DNA from: Begonia masoniana
Lineage: Eukaryota > Streptophyta > Magnoliopsida > Cucurbitales > Begoniaceae
DNA: 64,000 nucleotides
Direction: 5' to 3'
NCBI GenBank assembly: GCA_022432975.1
Contig: CM039512.1
Span: 31,967,574-32,031,573 of the forward strand
Shown here: positions 36,890 to 47,942 of the stretch, one piece after another
How positions within the stretch are numbered: position 1 is the first letter of the stretch
Layout of the letters: the number at the start of each line of letters is the position of its first letter
Notes under the pieces: model-generated
What the model was told of the DNA's origin: nothing
The model's database searches: none
The model's input: the letters and a program-made list of their open reading frames with translations, nothing else
Position numbers and translations under genes: made by a program

Positions 36890-38568
36890 TTTTAACTCCT
36901 TTAACTCAACCGTGCCATACGGTAAGTGGTTCTAGATACAGGTAATGCATCGGGATATTATCAATTACATCTCTATTTCTCTATCAGGTGGCCATCCTTC
37001 ATCATCTCAGAACGCTCAATGGAACTCCCTTACTATGGGGATATCTTGTAACTCTATCTTATTCTTCACCTGAACATCCATTATGCTAGCCAAGTAACTC
37101 TCACAACCATTTTTCAATAACCGGTAAATCTCTAGTGAGGATATAATCGGTATTTTGCTTATCTTAGGAATAGCTTGGAAGGAATAATGATCACCATTTG
37201 GGGGTCGAAAATCAACCATCCCAGATCTACAACTTATTGTGGCGTAATGCCTAAATAACCAATCCATTCCTAATATCACCTCATACCCTTTCATGTCAAT
37301 TACGATCAGTTCTACATATAGTTTCTTACTTCCTAAGGACACAACATCACCTTTAATAATCTGTTCAGAATGTAGGGACTTCCCTGATGGTAACATAACA
37401 TCATATGGCCTTTCGGCTAGTAAAAGTTCTAAGTTGTGTCGGCATACAAACAGAGTTGATATAAACGAGTGTGTGGCTCCCGTATCTATAAGTGTGTAAG
37501 CAGCAAAACCACAGATCATAATGGTACCTGTTATCACTGTATGCTGCACGGCTTCCTCATCCTCCATCATTGCATAGACTCTAGGTGCTACCCTTGCACG
37601 GTTCGGATCTGGCGGCATGGGGCAGTCTCTGACTATATGTCCAACCTTATCACATCTGAAACAGCGGCCAGAACGCAACTTGCATTCGCCGGGGTGGTTC
37701 TTCTGACAGGTGGGGCATAAGGGTGCTAGTGGCCTCTTCCCTTTCCTTGGTCATCATTCTGGTTGAGGGGTCTCTTTATTCCTTGTTGTTGTTGCTGTGG
37801 TCCCCTGTTCTGTTGCGGTTGCGAACCTTTGTTCTGACGTGGTGGTGGCTGAGTATCCTTCGTGAGTTTTCTTGGCTGCTCACGCTGTGCATAAGCTGTC
37901 ATTTCCGCCTCTTCCAGCTCCAAGGCCTTAGCCGTCACTTCACCATAAGGTACATTGTGTATCCCAGCATTCTTCACCTTCATGTACAGACTCGGCTTCA
38001 GTCCTTGGACAAATTGGTAAATCTTGTCCTCGTCATCCTTAATCATACGGGGAGCAAACCGTGATAAAGCATCAAATTTGCATATGTAATCCGTCACAGA
38101 GCCAGTTTGTCGTAGATTCATGAACTCTTTCTTCTTGTTGGCCCGAACAGTCCTATTGAAGTACTTGTCAAAGAAAGCAGTCTTGAACATCTCCCAGGTC
38201 ATAGCTTTGGCATTAGCGGTGTTCTGGATCGAGTCCTACCAATGCCTTGCACTTAACTCCAAATGAAAGACAGCATAGGTGACCTTATCTCCCTCATCAA
38301 CCTTTGCATACTTAAACATGTATTCTATCTTTCGAATCCACTCCTCAGCATAGATAGGATCTGAAACATGTCCATTAAACACCGGGGGTCGAAGCCGGTG
38401 GAAACGCTCACCCCCATGATCATGAGTTTCATTAGTACTGGAGTTGCCTTGTTCCTCCCTAGCAGTCATCAGTCGTTCTATCTGGTGAGATTGGCGCATG
38501 ACCAACTCTGTCAACTGAGCAATAACATTGCTATCCTCATTGGTCTCTCTCTGCTGACCTCTAACCAT
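36890..38568 (-). pseudogene. Second copy of E4 gag and protease (duplication of about 34987-36655)
   Basis: 37016-37678 repeats the knuckle and protease (DTGATHSF), 37726-38202 repeats the capsid and Q-rich parts, and 38236-38568 gives the gag start, MVRGQQRETNEDSNVIAQLT. A 1-base loss near 37735 shifts the frame in the Q-rich/knuckle linker. From about 37030 on, identity with the first copy is near complete. Between 36890 and 37030 there are about eight single-base gaps, a pattern more like poor consensus than evolution. Confidence 0.85.
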
Positions 38569-38578
38569 TTTGGGATTC

Positions 38579-38641
38579 CTAGACAAATCATTACAGATAT
38601 ATCTTAACTTAATGACATATACTGAAATCATAAATACTTAC
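38579..38641 (-). other. Intron-like 63-bp segment in the E4 leader
   Basis: On the minus strand CAACT/GTAAGTATTTATG opens it and TTTGTCTAG/GAATCCC closes it, 10 bases before the gag ATG. E6 has the same arrangement with the same length (60227-60289). The consensus splice sites fit, but 63 bp is short for a plant intron and there is no transcript evidence. Confidence 0.35.
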
Positions 38642-38715
38642 AGTTGTTCGAGTGTGCTCATGTGACAGTCAGTGCTGGAAGGCAGTCTGCAGAATCGGTT
38701 TTAGAACCCGGTTTT

Positions 38716-38727
38716 GCTTTGATACCA
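38716..38727 (-). promoter_or_regulatory. E4 primer-binding site
   Basis: Minus strand TGGTATCAAAGC, one mismatch from the initiator tRNA-Met complement, four bases from the 5' LTR end. Confidence 0.88.
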
Positions 38728-38731
38728 TAAT

Positions 38732-41678
38732 TGTAACGACCCGGGGAGGATCGCCACGAAATTCTTGACTTTACATAAAACTTTAATTCATATTTGAACT
38801 CCTTTCTCCTTCTCTGTTTTTTGTTTTCTTTAATACCAGTATACCTAACAGGCTTAAAGACTTCAACTTAATGGATGGAAAATTAGTCCCTCGTACATGC
38901 TTCCAATCGACGTACAAGTTGCATGGGTCTGCATGCATCAACCGATAGACATTGCGTCTTCCGGATGGCACGTGCACCCCACATGACTCATTTAAACACT
39001 TATCGGCAGATGCGAATACTCACATCGACCAACGATCACGTGCATCTCGTGTGACCAATTAAAATATCTACCGATAGACATGTGAAATTCACGTGTTCAT
39101 CTAAGACATCTTCCGATAGCTTACATGCTCTATATCATCCGATCACTAAACGAAAAATTATCATTTACACCATCCGATGAGGAAACATACTTCATCTTCC
39201 GGTGTAATAGGGAAACATCATCCGATGGACAATCACTCTACATCTGCCGATCGCTAGACGACAAAATAGCTCTTTCATCACCCGATGGCTAAACACTCTA
39301 CATCTGCCGATCGCTAGACGGCAAAATAGCACTTTCATCATCCGATGGCTTGAACACTACATCTGCCGATCGGTAAACGACAAAATAGCACTTTCATCAT
39401 CCGATGGCTTAAACACTACATCTGCCGATCGCTAGACGACAAAATAGCACTTTCATCATCCGATGGCTTGAACACTACATCTGCCGATCGGTAAACGACA
39501 AAATAGCACTTTCATCATCCGATGGCTTAAACACTACATCTGCCGATCGCTAGACGACAAAATAACACTTTCATCATCCGATGGCTTAAACACTACATCT
39601 GCCGATCGCTAGACGACAAAATAGCACTTTCATCATCCGATGGCTTAAACACTACATCTGCCGATCGCTAGACGACAAAATAGCACTTTCATCATCCGAT
39701 GGCTTAAACACTACATCTGCCGATCGCTAGACGACAAAATAGCACTTTCATCATCCGATGGCTTAAACACTACATCTGCCGATCGCTAGACGACAAAATA
39801 GCACTTTCATCATCCGATGGCTTAAACACTACATCTGCCGATGACGTTAGCCGGATGATTGCTTTATTCAGCTTCTATCTTATGGCAGTAAAACACTATA
39901 ATCATCAAACTACCTCATCCAACAGAAAATACCACAACTCACCTAAATCTTAACCTGGAAATTATAAACCCTAATGAGTAAAAACCATATCCCATACAAG
40001 ATACACATAGCGGAAGGCTTAAGCAGAACAGACCATTCAATTATCCTTAAAATCGTTAACAGACTCTGAAGTCAAACCATTCAAAATCTGAATCTCATTG
40101 TTATAAGAAAACTCTATTCTACTTAGTCATCTGTTTATCATAAACTTCTCTGACTTACCATGGGTATAACCAGGGAACTTGATCGCCTATCCAGCCTTCA
40201 CTGTTACACTGAGCATCCTCCAGCAACCAAGCTTAGACATCTTCATTAACTTTGAGTTCCTCACCTGAAAACTCGTCACCTACATCATAAGGTTTAAACT
40301 ATAAGCCTAATGCTTAGTAAGGAATGCAACACTAACATGGATTCATGAATGTATAATTTGGGAAAATCACATGCTCATAAGTCTTTTCTTGTTCATGTCT
40401 TTGTTCGTAATCATCATTCACAGTCATGGATCATATTCATCATTCATAGTCATTGATCATATTCATCATTCATAGTCATTGATCATATTCATCATTCATA
40501 GTCTTTGTTCATATTCTTTGTTTAGGTTGTGTGGATCAAGAGAGGATTTGTGCTGGTAAAGGGGGTTTGACAGTGAGTTTGATCTTGTTCCCTACTGCAG
40601 GTCGTATTCATATGTCCTTCTTTGGACTGTGACATATACCGAACTGCCCCCAACCCTCACTTAATCCACGTTGCATAAATCTTATACATATACATATATA
40701 CATACATATCTTGGTCATGGAAAACATGCGTTAAAACATTTTCTTATGCTTGAGAAACATTCATGATGCATGAACATGAGAGTTTTTAACTCATCAAACT
40801 ATGACAAAGATCATACCAGGGCAGACAACTTCACATTCACTAACAGGTCATCACATGGTATAACTCGCAACATACATAAATCCTTCAAGTGCAGACAAGC
40901 TCATAATCATAAGGTAAACATTAGACATCTCAACCTAGTACCCCCACGATGTCGGGCTCTATTAGCCAGAAATCTTAATACATTCACTTACCTGGTCTCC
41001 TTAGCACTTAAGCTCTTTTCCCTTCAAACTTCTTCACCTAAACATTTACATTGCAATAGTTAAAACAAAATCCTAATAGTTCTAATCTCGAGTTATCCTA
41101 AGATCTAATAGCTAAGAGTCCTTCCCGAGTTCTTAGTTTAATACTCAATGTAACTCGAAATCCCAAAATCAAAACAGACGGATTCGATAATGATAACTCA
41201 GGGTTGGTTGTTTTAAATGTCCAGAATCGATTTGGAATGACATTACCAATCTTGGGTTTCAAATGTTCTTATCAATACTCGGCCATTGAAGAATCCAAAA
41301 CTTCAATACAGAGCTGAAAACAGAGCTAATAAACTAACAGATAGCCACATTGTCTAATGCATACCTCAGGCACAGAGTAGTCGAGTGGTGGCGGAGTAAA
41401 CCGGCCGTCGAGGAGAGTTTGCTGATAGCAGAGAGTAAGGACTTGCGAGAGAAGAAATCGCCAGAAAGGGTGGTGTCGGCTACAGTGGTTTAAATCCCTT
41501 TCCTTTTCCTTTAAGTACTGGCCTCAATCCTCCATTATTACAACTTTGCCCCTCAACCTAGTTTAGATCCACATGTAATTAATTAAGCTTGGCATAAAAT
41601 TCTAAACTGCGAAGATTAAATATTTATGACCGTTAAAACAGTTAGGAAAGTCACCTGGCCGTTAACTCGGGTGTTACA
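38732..41678 (-). repeat. E4 5' LTR (2947 bp)
   Basis: Matches the other E4 LTR apart from scattered substitutions, fewer minisatellite units (about 10 of 59 bp at 39235-39843, about 3 of 26 bp) and a segment of about 150 bp at 39842-39992 missing from the 3' LTR. Confidence 0.93.
39235..39843 (-). repeat. 59-bp minisatellite, about 10 units, in E4 5' LTR
   Basis: Same unit as at 28316-30040. Units near the left edge alternate between GATCGCTAGACGAC and GATCGGTAAACGAC types, a variation not seen in the long homogeneous part of the other array. Confidence 0.94.
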
Positions 41679-41683
41679 GGCTG

Positions 41684-42507
41684 AGGATTTGACCTCAAAT
41701 CCATTGATTCAGCCACCTCTTCAAGAGTCCTAATTCCAACAAAAAGGGTCAAAACTTGGGCACTAAGGGTGGATGTTAAAGGTGTCATTAGAAATCGGGT
41801 GGTCTTAGAAATTTCTTTGGCAATGGTGGTATAATTGAATTTGTGAGCTACTTTGGAGGGCAATTGCTCAGTGATTGGATGAAAGTTTCCAAAGTAGTCG
41901 AATCCAACATGTAGTGATGTGGGAATGCCATATTCCTCCGACCAAAGAAATAATCCGTTTTTCCTTAAGGCCATAAATGTAAATTTTCCTACCAATTGAA
42001 CCTTGTCTCTAGTTCTATGGTAAAATTTATGATAGTCACATGGTCAATCGTGGTAATTCTCCCAATTGTATGATAGGACGTTTGTTGATGACAAAAGGAA
42101 TAAAATTCCTATTTATTTGTAGGGCTCTAAGAAGGAATGTAGGAAGGTAATAGGTAGACTCAAGGCCATAGACTAACTTCTTCCTAATTGGACGAGATTG
42201 TAAGGAAATTTTCTCAAGATTTGAAAAAAAGAGGAATGGATAAACAATCATACTACCTAGTCCAAAAACACTTTCCTCACTTATCTCCCTTTTCTCTTGA
42301 TGCCATAAGGATACGTCTTCCAATTGGTACGACATCTCTTCGTCATATAAGGGATTGGTATGCCACTTGATGAGAGAGGACTCTTGTTCTTTTATCAATC
42401 CGCGTTTCGATAAGAGAAGATTTTCCTTTATTTTTCCTTCTTTACGGGTGGCCTCATCTCGAGCCACTTATTCGAGCGACATAGGCAATAAATTGATTTT
42501 TCTTCCT
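41684..42507 (-). pseudogene. E3 pol remnant between protease and 3' LTR, no RT or integrase
   Basis: This should hold RT, RNase H and integrase but is only about 0.8 kb. Minus-strand frames at 42036-42467 (143 aa) and 41651-41995 have no polymerase or integrase motif that I recognise. The end near 41684-41720 encodes ESMDLRSNPQP, the pol terminus also seen in E1. The central part of pol therefore seems deleted, and the origin of the 42036-42467 sequence is unknown. Confidence 0.65.
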
Positions 42508-43047
42508 CTAAATTTGAAAGTGTAAAATGTTGAGGAATCCATCATATTGCACTCTCCGGTCATAATGCCATGGTCGTCCTAGTAGGATATGGCTGGCACT
42601 AATTGGAACAACATCGCAAAGAACCGAGTCTTTATATTTTCCTATGGTGAATTCTACGGTCACTTGCTTAGTTATCACGTAGTCATTTCTATCGTCCAAC
42701 CATTTAAGCTTGTATGGCGTAGGGTGGTTAATGGTTTCCAACTCTAACTTATTGACCATGTCTTGGGAGGCCGCATTGATGCAACTTCCTCCATCAATAA
42801 TTAATGAACAAACCTTATCTTTTACTAAACAGCGACTTTGAAAAAGGTTCTCACGTTGGCAATCGTCATCCGTATTTTTAGAAATCAAGGCTCGCCTTAT
42901 AACTAATAATAGGGGTCCTTCTTGAGCCGTGCATTCATCGGCTTCTTGGTCACTCTTTCCTACTAATTCTTCTTCTTCATCTTTATTGTATTGTCCTTCA
43001 TCTTCCTCACTCTCCCATTCACCCGTAGATTCTTTAATGACCATCAC
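42508..43047 (-). pseudogene. E3 protease region
   Basis: A 179-aa frame, better preserved than in E1 or E2: acidic linker (ESEEDEGQYNKDEEEELVGK), then LLLVIRRALIS, VCSLIIDGGSCINAASQDMV, YKLKWLDDRNDYVITKQVTV and SASHILLGRPWHYDRRVQYD. The IIDGGS motif fits an aspartic protease active site of this element group. Retention of gag and protease without RT suggests use of enzymes from other copies. Confidence 0.82.
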
Positions 43048-44250
43048 ACGATGGTTAGTACATTCCTTAGCATAGTGTCCTTTTCATAGACATTTAAAAC
43101 ATTGGACATCACGTGCTCTTGGTCCTTTAGGTTGGTTTTCTTGGGTTTTGTTTGTTTGTGGGGGATTGTTAATGGCGATTGGTCCTTTCGGAGGTCAATT
43201 ACGATCGAAGGGCCTCTTGTCTTCATGGTTTGGGGTAGTCTTGTCGGAATTGAAATTTCATGGTGGAAATTTGTTAGGAAAGTCAGTCTTACGTTTCCTC
43301 TTCAATTGCCTTTCCACCGTAAGGGCTAATTGTATGACCAGATCCATGGTCTCCAATTGCTGCATTTCTACTGCATCTCCTAGATCACGATTCAACCCAC
43401 GGATAAACCTTGCGATGAGTTACTCCTCAGGCTCATCAATAGCACATCACATATTGAGAGTCTCGAATTCCGTAAGGTACTCATCGACTGTGAGATTGTT
43501 TTGCTTGAGGTTGTGGAGTTGATGGAAGAGTTCGTGTTTGTAATGTCAGGGGACGAACCTATGGTGCATTAGGTCTTTCACGGAATTCTAAGTTGAGACG
43601 GGGTAACCTAGTGTTCTCATTCTTTGGGATTTGAGGTTGGACCACCATAGTGCAGTGTGGCCCGTAAGTTCGAGCTAGGCAAGTTGTATTTTTACTCTCT
43701 CGGAGTAATCATGGCATTCAAAAACTCTCTCAACTCTATCAACCCAATCTAAAAATGTGTGCCTGTCACATGTTTCATTGAAAGGGGGAATTGTGATCTT
43801 AATGTTACGGAGGTCGTCGTTGTCCCTACAACGATTCAGACGGTATTGCTCTTCATCATCTCCCGCCCATTCCTTATCCTCCGATTCATAATAACAGGGT
43901 CTCCTTCTTTGGGGCTCAGCCCATTCTTCTTCCTCCAAGGGTTGTTGAAAACGGGTTCAACGTCTAGGACGTTCAGGTATAATCCTAGAGGAGGTCTCTC
44001 GTGAAGGATCTCGTTCATGGGATTCTCGTCGGGGACGGTTGTTCATGTGTTCCTTAAATTGGGCTATCTCAAGGGAAACGTCCTTAATTTGTTGGGTGAG
44101 GTTAGTAACTAAGCCCGTTAAGGCATTGATTTGTCCTTGCATGCTAGATTCACCCTCTTGTCTTGTGTGTTCGGGAGGGGGAGTGTCTCTAATCCGATTA
44201 GGCTCTTGTTGGTGTTGTGTGTCTCGTGCAAATCCGCTTCTATTAGTCAT
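43048..44250 (-). pseudogene. E3 gag
   Basis: Starts at ATG 44250 (MTNRSGFARDTQHQQEPNRI) with a predicted helical segment (LTGLVTNLTQQIKDVSLEIA). 43675-43938 encodes ITIPPFNETCDRHTFLDWVD and RVFECHDYSERVKIQLA. The capsid core and knuckle (43044-43226) are frameshifted, and the knuckle cysteines are partly lost. The layout equals that of E1 and E2 gag. Confidence 0.8.
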
Positions 44251-45293
44251 TGTTTAAGTGTTAGGATGTTAATTCAAATTTTAAATTTTAATTCTTTTCT
44301 AAGTTGTTCATCGTAAATTGGTGAGGTGGTTATCTATTTAGTGTTTTAGGTGAATTTTAGGCACTAGGGAATGTTTCCTAGCTAAGACAATAATAGATAA
44401 AAATCATGCCCACACTTATCATTTAAAATTTTGAAATCAATAAAACAACTTAGAAGTTTCAATAACATTTAGCAAACTAACTTAGAAAAGAAACTTTCAA
44501 TAACATGCTAATACCACAAACCCAACCAAATTCAACCAAGTTATCAACTTTAAATTAGAATCACTCAAAATAATATTAATACTAACTAAATAACTTCAAA
44601 AACAGCAAGTATTAAAATTAGAACACAAGTTTTATCAAGGTTAGCATGCTGAAATTTCAAGTTAAATAAGCAGAATTTTTTCTAGTTAGTCCTTGGTTTC
44701 AATATGTCCGATTTTTAACAAACTATTGCTATATTCTTGAAAATCAACTTTGTGCAATCAATCACAAACATATAATAGAAAATTCATAAGCTAAATCCAA
44801 GTGCAAACATTCAACCAAATGTCATAAAACCGAGCATAAACATATTATAAAAACTGAGAAATTATCACCAAGCAAAAATCGATTTTATAGCAATAGTTTT
44901 TGTGGCCGACTTATGCATCCAAAAATTCAGATTCGATCTCTAGTTATTTGACCAATGTTTAGATGTAAATCTTGCTCAAAACATAACAAAATAAGGATAG
45001 GAAAAACCGAGGCAAGTAATATGCAAGAATCGAACCAACGAAGGAAGAAAACCAAGAACAAAAGTGATGGAAATGAAAGGCTTACCTTGGCCGATTTTTA
45101 TGTCCATGCATACCACATTTCATCTTAATATTTTAAGCTATTAAATGACAATAAAAATGGCAGCAATTATATGACATGAGTAGCACAAAATAGAACCGAA
45201 AATAAAGCTAGAAACAAGAGCGGCTTTTCGGGTTTTGTGTCAACTTTTGGCTAACGCCAAAGACAACTAAAACGCATCATGGAAGCACCTTGG
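44251..45293 (-). other. E3 leader, AT-rich, no gene
   Basis: About 1 kb between gag start and primer site, A/T-rich, without notable open frames or repeats. Confidence 0.7.
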
Positions 45294-45305
45294 GCTCTGA
45301 TACCA
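45294..45305 (-). promoter_or_regulatory. E3 primer-binding site
   Basis: Minus strand TGGTATCAGAGC, an exact initiator tRNA-Met complement, two bases from the LTR end at 45308. Confidence 0.9.
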
Positions 45306-45307
45306 CT

Positions 45308-46807
45308 TGACATGGGATCCCTTAAAAAAGGGGCCGTGTAACCAACAAATAAGGGTCAAAGTGCTCGGGTGAAGTGTGTTGCACAAAACCGAAATAAACA
45401 GAGCAAAAATGGGAAAATAAAATGCAAGTAAATGAAGGTGAATGTGTGTGCTTATGTTGGCCAAATATTAAGAGGTTCAAATGGAAGAAATGCAAAAGAT
45501 AAATGAACAAGATGAAGATGGATGGAGTGTGTGAAAACCGTGACGAAGATGTGATGGAGATGAAGAGAAAATGCAAGGAAAAATAAAAGTGAGGTGTGTG
45601 AAGTGATGGCCAAAAATTAAAGGTGATGTGTGTGAGAAAATGTGTGAACAAAAATGATAAAATGGATACCTTTGGCGGACCCGATGAGCTATCTCACGTT
45701 TGAGCTTTCAGGTGCACGTTTTCACGGAGGAAAACAACCACCGTAGGGCTAGGTTTTCGTCCTCAACTCCTAACTCTCAAGAGAGGAAGGCGAGGGAAAA
45801 GGTAAGAGTTAACCTAGCAACCTTAAGCTAGGCTAACAATGGAGGACTACTCAACTCGATTCAAGAATCGAGAAAACCCAAAGGCAACCAACACTTGGGG
45901 AAGGAAAAGAGATATTTTATAAATTGGGCAAAAGTTTTTCATACATGCACCAATGCTATGCATTTATAGGCAACCTAAGGTGAATTAGGGTTTGGCAAAG
46001 TGCAAGAGGAAATGGTGGCCGTTGGATGAAGTTTGATCGGCGGCTAGGAGGGCTCAAGCTGTGTGTGCCCATCCAAGGGTCGAGGAGCAATCTGCTCGTG
46101 CCAATCAATGGCGCTAATGTTCGATCCGTGCCGTGCCAGCGGGTGGTGGAGATGTTGTCCTGCGTGCTCTGATTGATGGTCCAGATGGGAAGCTCATGCG
46201 CGCCTCCCAGCACCACGCTGGCAATCCGTGCGGGCAATCTAGCGGCGCCTGCTGCTACCCGCACACCCTCATCCAAAGCTGCTGCCCTACCCGCGCGCCA
46301 CCCTGCTGGCCGTGTGTGCCAGATCAGCAATCCGAGCCTTGCCTTGATCAATGGCCAAGATTTTGCCATCTCTTTGATCCAAGTTGCCACCCACATTGTA
46401 CCTGCAAAATTCCATATCTTAAATGTGGGCTTTTCCTTGGGCTAAGACTTGATTTGGGCTTCATTTGTTGAAGTGGCTTTTTCCTTTGTTGAATAAATCT
46501 TTAACCCATCATCCACCAACATACATCTAACCCTAACCACACAATCTAATGCATGATGCAAATATAATAATCCATACAAAAAGGATAATGTATGCCAAAT
46601 AAGTTCAAAAATAAAAATTACAAAATTAAAAAGGCCGGAAAGACAAATTCCCATGGGCCGAGTGGTAGATCCTTCCAAGTGCTCCAAGTGAGGTCTCCAT
46701 AAAAATCAACTTCCTGCAAATAAAGAAAATAATTTCCATTAGAATAAATACTTAATAAATCATGGGCCTTGGACTCTCATCTAGTTTTGGGCCCTCGGGG
46801 CACGTCA
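45308..46807 (-). repeat. E3 5' LTR (1500 bp)
   Basis: Pairs with 26331-27801. On the minus strand the start TGACGTGCCCCGAGGGCCC encodes VPRGPKT, the same position as the MPRxxITRS peptide of relatives. Landmarks include a GC-rich block near 46050-46310. Confidence 0.92.
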
Positions 46808-46812
46808 AGTCC

Positions 46813-47623
46813 TCATTTACTCTACTTGCTCATCTTCACTTTCAATCTCTCCGGTGCCTTCTCTAAGGATCATTACTCGTTTATTGGGGCATTGAGAGGC
46901 TGTGTGTCCCAAACCAAGGCACTTAAAGCACTTGATCTCCCTAGCTCTCGGCCAATTTGCATCATCCAATACCTTCTTTTCCTCCACCCCTTTTGTAGGC
47001 CAACTATTGTTAAAAGACTTTTTATCATCACCTTTGATTGATGGCATGAAAGAGCTCTCGATTTTGAAGGGCAACAACCGATTGCTAACCGACTTCCCTT
47101 TTCTCTTCTCTTACCTCTCCACTTTCAAGGCAAGTTAGACAACCCCATCCATAGTCTCTATTGTTTGTAGCTCTACCACATCACCAATCTCTCGTTTCAA
47201 ACCCCTTATGAATCGTGCAATGACTTGCTCTTCGAGTTCCTCTAAACCATTCCTAATCTTGAGTGTCTCAAACTCGGTCAAATACTCTTCAACTAATTGT
47301 GCTCCTTGCTTCAAACTTTGCATTTGCAAGAATAACTCTTGCGTGTAATGACTAGGTACAAATCTCATCCTCATCAAGGCCTTCATAGCTCTCCAAGTGG
47401 TAATGGGTTTATCACCCTCTCGTCTTATTTGTGCCTTTAAGTTATCCCACCACATGCTAGCATATCCGGAAACTCTAAAGACACCAATTGCAATTTCACC
47501 CTTTCAGAGTAGTTGTAGTAGCCGAAGACTTTTTCAACTTTGTCTACCTAATCTAGGAACAAATCTCCATTACAAAAACCGTTAAATGAAGGGATGGATA
47601 ACTTGACATGCTTCAATTCATCA
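46813..47623 (-). pseudogene. E2 gag, continued on the far side of E3
   Basis: 46817-47077 carries CFKCLGLGHTASQC, the nucleocapsid knuckle; 47135-47455 carries the capsid core (MWWDNLKAQIRREGDKPITT, MRFVPSHYTQELFLQMQSLK). Upstream it reaches the FNG..FLDW-type region and is broken at 47623 by a small TRIM-like element. It joins the protease at 25937-26330 across E3. Confidence 0.84.
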
Positions 47624-47942
47624 TAATAAGGACCGAAGCCTAACTACTCCCAAAAGCCAATTCAAAACTGTAGGTTTGACCCTGACCTTATATCCTGTCC
47701 CCGGAGACACTTCACATTCGATGTGGGATGCATCATCCCTACCCCCTTGGGATCCGACAGCCTCGGTCGGCGATCTACAGAATCTCAAGTGACACCGGGG
47801 AATAGTAGAGTGGTGGCTCTGCTAACAAATGATAAGGACCCAAGCTCTGACTACTCCCAAAAGCTAGCTCATGAGTGTAGATTTTGCCCTGGCCTTATAT
47901 CCTATCCCAAGTGACACTCCAAATCCGATGTGGGACGCATCA
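47624..47942 (-). mobile_element. Small TRIM-like element with about 110-bp LTRs
   Basis: Two direct repeats, 47624-47733 and 47831-47942, read on the minus strand from TGATG(C)(A/G)TCCCACATCG through GGATATAAGG to (A/T)CCTTAT. The roughly 97-bp interior has a polypurine end AAGGGGGTAGGGA before the 3' copy and a weak primer-site-like AGCAGAGCCACC after the 5' copy. There is no coding capacity. I could not confirm a target duplication. Confidence 0.65.

Larger units (their letters stand above)
27819..41678 (-). mobile_element. E4: chromodomain Ty3/Gypsy (Tekay/Del-like) element nested in E3
   Basis: Ends TGTAACGACCCGG at 27819 and GGGTGTTACA at 41678, with target duplication GGCTG (27814-27818, 41679-41683). 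On the minus strand the order is 5' LTR (38732-41678), primer site, gag, protease, a stub of LTR start, a second primer site, then gag, protease, RT, RNase H, integrase, chromodomain-type C-terminus, polypurine tract and 3' LTR (27819-32211). The LTRs differ by 1.45 kb, mainly in minisatellite copy number. It landed 17 bp from the E3 3' LTR, next to its polypurine tract. At least five in-frame stops plus a frameshift disable it. The Tekay/Del assignment rests on the C-terminal chromodomain pattern and the GAGGACGAAAATTTT motif before the polypurine tract. Confidence 0.92.
26331..46807 (-). mobile_element. E3: internally deleted Ty3/Gypsy element nested in E2, containing E4
   Basis: LTRs 26331-27801 and 45308-46807 are homologous along their length, with ends TGAC on the left and (C/G)TCA on the right. 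The target duplication AGTCC occurs at 26326-26330 and 46808-46812 in E2. Excluding E4, its internal region is only about 3.6 kb (27802-27818 plus 41684-45307). It encodes gag and protease, but I find no RT, RNase H or integrase. It is therefore best read as a non-autonomous derivative mobilised by a relative. The primer site is exact for initiator tRNA-Met. Confidence 0.9.

Noticed and set aside
47624..47942. Target duplication for the TRIM-like element
   Set aside because: Flanking bases CATCA and AATAT do not match; ends may be mis-set, so no duplication is claimed.
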